Part shown: positions 1 to 5,666 of the stretch, piece by piece
How positions within the stretch are numbered: position 1 is the stretch's first letter
Layout: each line of letters begins with the position of its first letter
Origin: Candidatus Berkelbacteria bacterium
GTDB taxonomy: Bacteria > Patescibacteriota > UBA1384 > CAILIB01
Assembly: GCA_020058355.1 (NCBI GenBank)
Contig: JAGVEG010000103.1
Location: 1-7,017 of the forward strand
Length of the DNA stretch: 7,017 nt
Reading direction: 5' to 3'
Translations under genes and position numbers: made by a program
The notes under the pieces: model-generated
What the model was told of the DNA's origin: nothing
The model's input: the letters and a program-made list of their open reading frames with translations, nothing else
The model's database searches: none

Positions 1-1599
<1,599 letters not shown>

Positions 1600-1634
1600 G
1601 AGGCATGTCTCTCTGTTGATGGGTATGAAAAAGC

Positions 1635-1668
1635 AAAAACCCCTGTCGCGATGCGACAGGGGTTTTTT
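1635..1668. terminator. Bidirectional intrinsic terminator between ligA and the smORF
   Basis: A perfect 15-bp inverted repeat (1635-1649 with 1653-1667) encloses a 3-base GAT loop. The stem is AAAAACCCCTGTCGC, so it carries a GC-rich core and ends in a T-run in both directions: TTTTTT at 1663-1668 on the plus strand, TTTTT at 1639-1635 on the minus strand. It lies 35 bases after the ligA stop and 12 bases after the stop of the minus-strand smORF, so it can end transcription of both convergent units. Confidence 0.93.
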
Positions 1669-1679
1669 GAGGGGACTGC

Positions 1680-1811
1680 CTACCGTTGAAGATAGTGCAG
1701 TCCTATGTTGACTGCTATCCACAGCGCTCCCATGAGTGCCGCGGATAGCGGTGTGACTTCTTGAAGAGTGGAAACGCCAGTCCACTCTTCGTAAATTTTG
1801 CGATCGTCCAT
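1680..1811 (-). CDS. Small single-TM protein, 43 aa, no known family
   Basis: This gene was found by reading the minus strand; it runs from ATG at 1811-1809 to TAG at 1682-1680. The start is supported by AGGAG at 1822-1818, six bases before the ATG, the best ribosome binding site on the minus strand here. The protein begins MDDRKIYEEWTGVSTLQEV, a charged N-terminal half, followed by a hydrophobic segment at about residues 22-41 (LSAALMGALWIAVNIGLHYL) and a short QR tail, which looks like a single membrane-spanning helix with no signal-peptidase site. It lies downstream of the MazG-like gene on the same strand and ends 12 bases before the shared terminator. I do not recognise a family and assign no function. 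The alternative is that the region is mainly a structured RNA, since several inverted repeats overlap the gene; the good RBS and clean TM helix favour coding. Confidence 0.6.
   Translation of the reverse strand: MDDRKIYEEWTGVSTLQEVTPLSAALMGALWIAVNIGLHYLQR
1714..1749. repeat. Nested inverted repeat inside the smORF
   Basis: GCTATCC (1714-1720) is the exact reverse complement of GGATAGC (1743-1749). Nested inside, GCGCTC (1724-1729) can pair with GAGTGC (1734-1739) through one G-T wobble when read on the plus strand, or with one A-C mismatch on the minus strand. The outer arm shares bases with another possible stem: GATAG and CAGTC (1691-1695 and 1698-1702) with GACTGCTATC (1710-1719), carrying a 2-base bulge. 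The two foldings exclude each other. Confidence 0.5.
1763..1790. repeat. Perfect 10-bp inverted repeat with 8-base loop
   Basis: GAAGAGTGGA (1763-1772) and TCCACTCTTC (1781-1790) are exact reverse complements around AACGCCAG. No T-run follows on either strand, so it is not a terminator. It lies in codons 8 to 17 of the 43-aa smORF and would form a stable mRNA hairpin shortly after that gene's start. Confidence 0.7.
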
Positions 1812-1825
1812 CTTCTTCTCCTAGT

Positions 1826-1849
1826 GGTGGTTTTCTCTTTTCTACCACC
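1826..1849. repeat. Hairpin just upstream of the smORF ribosome binding site
   Basis: GGTGGT (1826-1831) is the reverse complement of ACCACC (1844-1849), with a 12-base loop that is almost pure purine on the minus strand. Its downstream arm ends four bases before AGGAG (1822-1818), close enough to influence ribosome access. Confidence 0.5.
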
Positions 1850-1852
1850 GGA

Positions 1853-1907
1853 TTATGCCTGGCTCTGCCAGGTCTTTCTCGCGACGTATTCTGTCGACGA
1901 GGCATAA
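1853..1907. repeat. 8-bp inverted repeat enclosing a shorter alternative hairpin
   Basis: TTATGCCT (1853-1860) pairs exactly with AGGCATAA (1900-1907) across 39 bases. Overlapping the first arm is a tighter hairpin, CCTGGC (1858-1863) with GCCAGG (1867-1872) and a TCT loop. A further 4-bp stem CGAC/GTCG (1882-1885, 1893-1896) fits inside. The long stem and the CCTGGC hairpin share bases 1858-1860, so they compete in part. Confidence 0.45.
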
Positions 1908-1925
1908 CAACACTTACCATATTTT

Positions 1926-1979
1926 ACCTAAAAATGCAAGTATAAGAACTCCCGGTAACCTTATAAGGCACCTAAAAAT
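1926..1979. repeat. Direct repeat ACCTAAAAAT x2 around a palindrome
   Basis: ACCTAAAAAT occurs at 1926-1935 and again at 1970-1979 (44 bases start to start). Between them lies the perfect 10-bp palindrome CCTTATAAGG at 1959-1968. The arrangement sits just after the MazG-like stop codon and could be a protein-binding site, but the region is AT-rich and chance is possible. Confidence 0.4.
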
Positions 1980-1981
1980 AT

Positions 1982-2290
1982 TTATGCAGGGCGTTCAAGT
2001 ACCACCCTATTCTGAAATCCTCCGCGTTCAGCACGCTTGGCGAGACGGGTTTTCTCAACCTCATCGAGGGTCCAGTTTTCCAAGTTACAAATGGCGTAGA
2101 TAACTTCAAGAAGGTCGGCAAGCTCCTCCCTGGAGGGTTCTTCCGTTACTTCTGCGACTTCTTCGCTGAGTTTTGCGTAAAGGAGGGCGCGGTATTCGTC
2201 CTCGGTGGCGATATGGGTGGTGCAGGTGTCGCCAGAGCGAGTAATGATTGCGGGGATTTCGTCGCGGACGAGCTTAGTGTTTGTGGTCAT
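1982..2290 (-). CDS. MazG-like NTP pyrophosphohydrolase (phosphoribosyl-ATP pyrophosphohydrolase-like)
   Basis: A 102-residue all-alpha protein of the small MazG-superfamily group often labelled phosphoribosyl-ATP pyrophosphohydrolase or house-cleaning NTP pyrophosphatase (COG4997 type). It shows the group's N-terminal KLVRDEIPAII (residues 6-16), the metal-binding EEVAE (43-47), the partner ELAD (56-59) and the C-terminal KRAERGGF (85-92). The family hydrolyses nucleoside triphosphates to monophosphate and pyrophosphate with Mg2+; the actual substrate is unknown. A histidine-pathway role is doubtful because no his genes are nearby and the true HisE sequence differs. The start ATG (2290-2288) has no clear Shine-Dalgarno sequence, and TATAAA at 2298-2293 lies very close upstream. 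The gene diverges from gatC with only 29 bases between starts, and is followed on its strand by the spacer and the smORF. Confidence 0.87.
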   Translation of the reverse strand: MTTNTKLVRDEIPAIITRSGDTCTTHIATEDEYRALLYAKLSEEVAEVTEEPSREELADLLEVIYAICNLENWTLDEVEKTRLAKRAERGGFQNRVVLERPA

Positions 2291-2319
2291 ATTTTATATG
2301 TTCCGCTAGATTAGAGCTA
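2291..2319. promoter_or_regulatory. 29-base divergent start region of the MazG-like gene and gatC
   Basis: All promoter elements for two divergent genes must overlap here or extend into the coding regions. For gatC, TAGATT (2307-2312) sits 7 bases before its ATG, and there is no Shine-Dalgarno sequence, which fits a leaderless mRNA. On the minus strand TATAAA (2298-2293) is the best -10-like element. No good -35 box is visible for either direction, so the assignments are tentative. Confidence 0.35.
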
Positions 2320-2610
2320 ATGTCTACATTGAACGTACCCCACCTTGCCCGATTGGCTCGCCTGGCGCTTCCTGAGGAGCGCGCAGCGCACCTGCAGACC
2401 CAGCTTGATGGGGTTGTGCAGTATGTTGATAAGCTCGCCCAGGCCAACGCTGGCATGCCAAGCCACGATGCTGGCCTCCAGAATGTGGTTGCCGTCGATG
2501 AAGTTCACCACTTCCCGAACACCGCTGCCATCTTGGCAGGGGTGCCGCGCACGGCAAATAACCTTATTATGGTGCGTGCCGTTTCACTTGATGAAGGAGC
2601 CTCAGCATGA
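2320..2610 (+). CDS. gatC: Asp-tRNA(Asn)/Glu-tRNA(Gln) amidotransferase subunit GatC
   Basis: GatC is the small subunit that wraps around and stabilises the GatA-GatB interface in the tRNA-dependent amidotransferase. The 96-residue product has the usual N-terminal helix pattern HLARLARLALPEE (residues 8-20), then the conserved QLDGVVQYVDKLAQ (28-41) and the NVVAVDEV stretch (55-62) that corresponds to the NVxRxDE region of the family. I chose ATG 2320 because the family begins just before this helix. An upstream in-frame ATG at 2281 would add 13 unrelated residues and overlap the MazG-like start. No Shine-Dalgarno sequence precedes the start. The stop overlaps the gatA start as ATGA (2607-2610), so the two are translationally coupled. 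Confidence 0.95.
   Translation: MSTLNVPHLARLARLALPEERAAHLQTQLDGVVQYVDKLAQANAGMPSHDAGLQNVVAVDEVHHFPNTAAILAGVPRTANNLIMVRAVSLDEGASA
2594..2599 (+). promoter_or_regulatory. Shine-Dalgarno site of gatA
   Basis: AAGGAG lies 7 bases before the gatA ATG at 2607, inside the end of gatC. It is the only strong ribosome binding site in the plus-strand cluster and fixes the gatA start. Confidence 0.85.
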
Positions 2611-4070
2611 CCTATCTAACTCTTGAAGCGGCAGCTGCAGCGCTCGCTGCCGGCGAAACAACCAGCCGTGCTCTTACCGAAGAAGCACTTGAGCGTTTTG
2701 AAACTGCTCATACCGCTCTTAACCTCGCTACCCTCATTGAGCGCGAGGCAGCTCTTGCTGCCGCTGATGCCAGCGATGCCCGCCGCGCCGCCGGAACAAT
2801 CATCGGGCCACTTGATGGCATCCCATACACCCTGAAGGATATCTTTGCTACTGAAGGCGTGGTTACGACTGCAGCTTCAAATATCTTGAAGCCCTGGACG
2901 CCACCCTATAGCGCAACTACGGTGAAGCGCCTTGATGCTTCTGGTGCGGTGCGCCTTGGTAAGGTAAACACTGACGAGTTCACGATGGGTTCTTCAACGG
3001 AAACCTCAGCCTTTGGTGTGACTCGTAATCCATGGGATCATGACCGTGTTGCGGGTGGATCTTCGGGTGGTTCTGCTGCTGCCGCTGCGGTTGGTGCTGG
3101 GTATTTCTCAATTGGTACCGATACCGGAGGAAGTATCCGCCAGCCGGCTGCATACTGTAATGTAACCGGTATTAAACCCACCTATGGCCGGGTTTCGCGC
3201 TGGGGAGAGATCGCCATGGCGTCATCGCTTGATCAAACGGGGCCACTTGCTCGTACCGCACGAGATTGTGCGTTGGTTCTGCAGGTCATTGCAGGGCATG
3301 ACGCTCACGAAGCGACATCACTTCCTGATGCCGTTCCTACGTATCTGCCTGGCCAGGCCACACTTGCTGGATTGCGTGTAGGTGTTCCGCAGGAATACTT
3401 CGGTGAAGGCCTGCATCCTGAGGTGCGCGCACGGGTTGATGCGGCGATTGAGCTGTTCCGCTCACAAGGTGCGGTTATTAGTGAAGTTACACTACCCTCA
3501 ACGCCATACGCACTTGCTGTATACTATATTATTGCCCCCGCTGAAGTGTCCTCGAACATGGCTCGCTACGACGGCATCCGCTACGGCGCTTCTATTGAGC
3601 GTGATGAGCCAGGAGGTGCTCATGATCTGTTTGAGACCTACGCAAAGACTCGTGGAGCATATATTGGAGAAGAAGTTCAGCGCCGCATCATGCTTGGGAC
3701 TCACGTGCTTTCGAGCGGATATCATGATGCCTACTACAAGAAAGCCCTCGCGGTTCAGCAGGCTGTAAAGCAAGAGTTCGTGCAAGCGTTTCAGGATGTT
3801 GATGTACTCCTTACCCCAACTACTGCTGGCTTGCCATTTGGGGTTGGCGAGAAGGCGAATGACCCACTCGCGATGTACCTTGAAGATGTACTGACCGTTG
3901 CGGTTAATGTGGCTGGTCTCCCTGGTATGTCAGTTCCCTGCGGATTTGTCGATGGCCTACCCGTTGGTATGCAGCTGATCGGCCCTCATCTTGGGGAGGC
4001 CAAGCTGCTTGAGGTAGCCGCTGCCTACCAGGCACGTACTGAGCACCATCTATCGTTCCCTAACATCTAA
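2607..4070 (+). CDS. gatA: Asp-tRNA(Asn)/Glu-tRNA(Gln) amidotransferase subunit GatA
   Basis: The glutaminase subunit, which releases ammonia from glutamine for channelling to GatB. The 487-residue product is the usual full length for the amidase-signature family. The catalytic Ser-cisSer-Lys triad is complete: Lys77 in GIPYTLKDIF, cis-Ser152 in AGGSSGGSAAAA, and nucleophile Ser176 in GTDTGGSIRQPAAY; the 24-residue spacing between the two serines is as expected. The following GIKPTYGRVSRWG and the GLPVGMQLIGPH stretch near the C-terminus are also typical of GatA. It overlaps gatC by 4 bases, and the cyclophilin gene starts 2 bases after its stop. Nothing is degenerate. Together with GatB and GatC it would make Gln-tRNA(Gln) and/or Asn-tRNA(Asn); which of these cannot be told from this window. 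Confidence 0.98.
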   Translation: MTYLTLEAAAAALAAGETTSRALTEEALERFETAHTALNLATLIEREAALAAADASDARRAAGTIIGPLDGIPYTLKDIFATEGVVTTAASNILKPWTPPYSATTVKRLDASGAVRLGKVNTDEFTMGSSTETSAFGVTRNPWDHDRVAGGSSGGSAAAAAVGAGYFSIGTDTGGSIRQPAAYCNVTGIKPTYGRVSRWGEIAMASSLDQTGPLARTARDCALVLQVIAGHDAHEATSLPDAVPTYLPGQATLAGLRVGVPQEYFGEGLHPEVRARVDAAIELFRSQGAVISEVTLPSTPYALAVYYIIAPAEVSSNMARYDGIRYGASIERDEPGGAHDLFETYAKTRGAYIGEEVQRRIMLGTHVLSSGYHDAYYKKALAVQQAVKQEFVQAFQDVDVLLTPTTAGLPFGVGEKANDPLAMYLEDVLTVAVNVAGLPGMSVPCGFVDGLPVGMQLIGPHLGEAKLLEVAAAYQARTEHHLSFPNI

Positions 4071-4072
4071 GT

Positions 4073-4729
4073 ATGCGCACCCTTCCTACCTTTATTGGCC
4101 TTATCGTGGTGGTGATTGTGGCAGGATCAGTGATCTTTGCCCTTGATCGTCGCGATGGCGCTACACCTACCCCTTCCGTAACCGCTACCCCCATGAATAC
4201 CGCTACACCACTTACTGCTCCTGCTGATGCTGTTTCTGCTGAAGAAGTAGTCCTTGAGACCGAGCTTGGCAATATTCGCCTGACCCTCTTCCAGCAGGAT
4301 GCGCCAAACACCGTGAAGAACTTCGTTACCCTTGGTAAGCGTGGCTACTATAGTACCACCGGTTTTCACCGTGTGATCCGTGACTTTATGATTCAGGGAG
4401 GTGATCCCAAGGGAAATGGTACCGGCGGGGAGAGTATCTTCGGCGCAACCTTCGGAGATGAATTTAACAGCAATAAAATGCTTCCTGGTGTTATTGCCAT
4501 GGCAAACCGCGGTCCAGCAACTAACGGCTCACAGTTCTTTATCGTTACTGAGTCTGCTCAGTCACACCTTGATGGCAAGCACACCGTGTTTGGCAAAGTT
4601 GCCGATGAAGACAGCATGAAGGTAGTGCGCGATATTGCGGCCCAGCCTTCACGGACTGAGCCCCAGTACGCTGGCCAGGGCATTCCTGCTGACGCTGTAC
4701 AGATTACTGGATTCGAAATCGTAAAATAA
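4073..4729 (+). CDS. Membrane-anchored cyclophilin-type peptidyl-prolyl isomerase
   Basis: Catalyses cis-trans isomerisation of X-Pro bonds, here probably outside the cytoplasmic membrane. The 218-residue product starts with a hydrophobic helix (about residues 6-24, FIGLIVVVIVAGSVIFAL) followed by Arg-Arg and no lipobox cysteine, suggesting an uncleaved anchor. A Thr/Pro-rich linker (about 30-50) leads to the cyclophilin domain (about 58-218). Active-site matches are Arg100 and Phe105 in FHRVIRDFMIQGGDP, Gln154-Phe155-Phe156 in NGSQFFI, and His170 in LDGKHTVFG. The Trp of human CypA (Trp121) is His165, a common bacterial change. The start lies 2 bases after gatA with no Shine-Dalgarno sequence, so translation probably depends on coupling to gatA. 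A positively charged segment follows the helix, so topology is inferred from the linker and is not certain. Confidence 0.93.
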   Translation: MRTLPTFIGLIVVVIVAGSVIFALDRRDGATPTPSVTATPMNTATPLTAPADAVSAEEVVLETELGNIRLTLFQQDAPNTVKNFVTLGKRGYYSTTGFHRVIRDFMIQGGDPKGNGTGGESIFGATFGDEFNSNKMLPGVIAMANRGPATNGSQFFIVTESAQSHLDGKHTVFGKVADEDSMKVVRDIAAQPSRTEPQYAGQGIPADAVQITGFEIVK

Positions 4730-4734
4730 GAGCA

Positions 4735-5157
4735 ATGGCCGCAAACCGTCAGCCTCAGCAAACGCACTGGCTCATCCAACTCTTTGAAGCGATCTTCCGC
4801 GCCTTGAGCGGAGGAGGTTCTAAGGTTGATTCCGCTACCATGGCTCGCCTCACACAGGAGTGGGGCCAGGTTGATCGTATGCTGAATGCTGGTGGTGCAG
4901 GAGCTGCACAAGCGGTTAGTACCGCAGATAAGCTGCTGGACGCCGCACTGAAGGCGCATGGGTTTGGAGGAGGAAGCTTTGCCGACCGCTTGCGCGCGGC
5001 TGAGGGCCGTTTCTCACCAAGCACCTACCAGTCAATCTGGAGTGCTCACAAGCTACGCAACCGCCTCGCTCACGAGATTGGCGTTGACGTCGACTACCGC
5101 GAAGCTGTCGTGGCGGTGCAGGCTCTGCGGAGCGGGTTTGATGTGTTGAATCGCTGA
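4735..5157 (+). CDS. HEPN-like protein with Rx4H motif, function unknown
   Basis: A 140-residue, mostly helical soluble protein. The C-terminal half carries IWSAHKLRNRLAHEIG (residues 101-116), with R108-N-R-L-A-H113 matching the Rx4-6H motif of HEPN domains, which in many families is an RNase active site or an RNA-binding site. This is followed by a helix containing YREAVVAVQAL (121-131), as in other HEPN proteins. The N-terminal part has an aromatic amphipathic stretch (HWLIQLFEAIFRAL, 11-24) that could touch a membrane or partner, then a Gly-rich turn and a long helix. The start is 5 bases after the cyclophilin stop; only a weak TAAGAG precedes it. The five-TM gene begins 1 base after its stop, suggesting joint expression. 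No nucleotidyltransferase (MNT) partner is nearby, so a classic HEPN-MNT toxin pair is not indicated. The assignment rests on the motif alone. Confidence 0.7.
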   Translation: MAANRQPQQTHWLIQLFEAIFRALSGGGSKVDSATMARLTQEWGQVDRMLNAGGAGAAQAVSTADKLLDAALKAHGFGGGSFADRLRAAEGRFSPSTYQSIWSAHKLRNRLAHEIGVDVDYREAVVAVQALRSGFDVLNR

Positions 5158-5158
5158 G

Positions 5159-5650
5159 ATGTTCTTCCTTGTCTTCTATACACTACTTCTTGCGGTGCTC
5201 CTTGTAGTTCCCTACGTTGCAACAATTTACGCAATAGGAGCGAGTTGGTGGGTTACGATACCCTTTCTGCTCTGGAGTAGAGCAGCTTACTACACGGGTA
5301 ATAGCTTTACGCGTGACAGGTACTTCCAGCTACTGAGTGGGAGTATAGTGGTGCTTCCACTGGTGTTACTTGTTGATATCTTCTATGGTTGCTCCAATAC
5401 TACAATTCAAGCTGGGAACCTTCTCTGTCCACCAGCAACCGGAGATTTTTTCAAGTTTGTACAACCCGAAGAGCCTGGTCTTTGGATTCATCGGATACTT
5501 ATAGCCATTATTATCTTTGCTCTTTCGTGGTTTGTCGGCCCGTTCATTACAAGGCTTTGGGATTGGGATCAGAAACGCAAATCAGTCGGGGCGTTTCTCT
5601 GGACACTTTTTGTGATATTTCTTGTCTGGGCGGCAAGTAAGTTCTTGTAG
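5159..5650 (+). CDS. Five-TM integral membrane protein, no known family
   Basis: A 163-residue protein not recognised as any family. Hydrophobic segments lie at about residues 3-26, 28-40, 58-77, 108-131 and 143-161. Loops rich in Arg/Lys (41-57 and 132-142, the latter RLWDWDQKRK) should be cytoplasmic, which puts the N-terminus inside, the C-terminus outside, and the 78-107 loop outside. That loop holds two cysteines, Cys78 and Cys90, which could form a disulfide, and is acidic (QPEEP). By eye, G+C in sampled 60-base lines is about 43-48%, against about 58% in a sampled line of the preceding gene, partly because of hydrophobic codons. The start is 1 base after the HEPN-like stop, without a Shine-Dalgarno sequence, so coupling is likely. 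A role with the HEPN-like protein is only suggested by this adjacency. Confidence 0.82.
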   Translation: MFFLVFYTLLLAVLLVVPYVATIYAIGASWWVTIPFLLWSRAAYYTGNSFTRDRYFQLLSGSIVVLPLVLLVDIFYGCSNTTIQAGNLLCPPATGDFFKFVQPEEPGLWIHRILIAIIIFALSWFVGPFITRLWDWDQKRKSVGAFLWTLFVIFLVWAASKFL

Positions 5651-5652
5651 GT

Positions 5653-5658
5653 TATAAT
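5653..5658 (+). promoter_or_regulatory. Consensus -10 box (TATAAT) just before gatB
   Basis: A perfect TATAAT ends 8 bases before the gatB ATG at 5667, right after the stop codon of the membrane-protein gene. A start point about 7 bases downstream would fall at about 5665, giving an almost leaderless mRNA; in agreement, gatB has no Shine-Dalgarno sequence. No recognisable -35 or TGn extension is present, so promoter activity is unproven. Confidence 0.5.
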
Positions 5659-5666
5659 CTTTTCAC

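Larger units (their letters stand above)
1812..1981 (-). other. 170-base non-coding spacer and leader of the smORF
   Basis: This stretch between the MazG-like stop and the smORF start contains no convincing gene. On the minus strand it holds, in order: a 10-bp direct repeat pair around a palindrome, a weak promoter candidate (TATACT at 1944-1939 with TTATAA 16 bases upstream), a long 8-bp stem (1853-1860 with 1900-1907), a 6-bp hairpin (1826-1831 with 1844-1849), then the AGGAG site. It may be a structured 5' leader; the promoter call is weak. Confidence 0.45.

Noticed and set aside
1680..1980. RNase P RNA, tmRNA, SRP RNA or tRNA in the structured spacer
   Set aside because: None of the conserved cores I know (GAGGAAAGUC of RNase P, the tRNA-like CCA end of tmRNA, the SRP GGAAG-type loop, a tRNA T-arm) is present on either strand.
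1855..2103. Plus-strand 82-codon ORF over the spacer and the MazG-like 3' end
   Set aside because: It overlaps the MazG-like gene in antisense, lies on the structured spacer, and has no ribosome binding site or recognisable protein features.
2281..2319. Longer gatC start at 2281
   Set aside because: The extra residues (MWSYFICSARLEL) match nothing in GatC and the start would overlap the divergent MazG-like start; ATG 2320 gives the family's normal N-terminus.
4735..5650. Classic HEPN-MNT toxin-antitoxin pair
   Set aside because: The partner gene encodes a polytopic membrane protein, not a nucleotidyltransferase with a GSxxxG...D motif, so the established pair is not supported.
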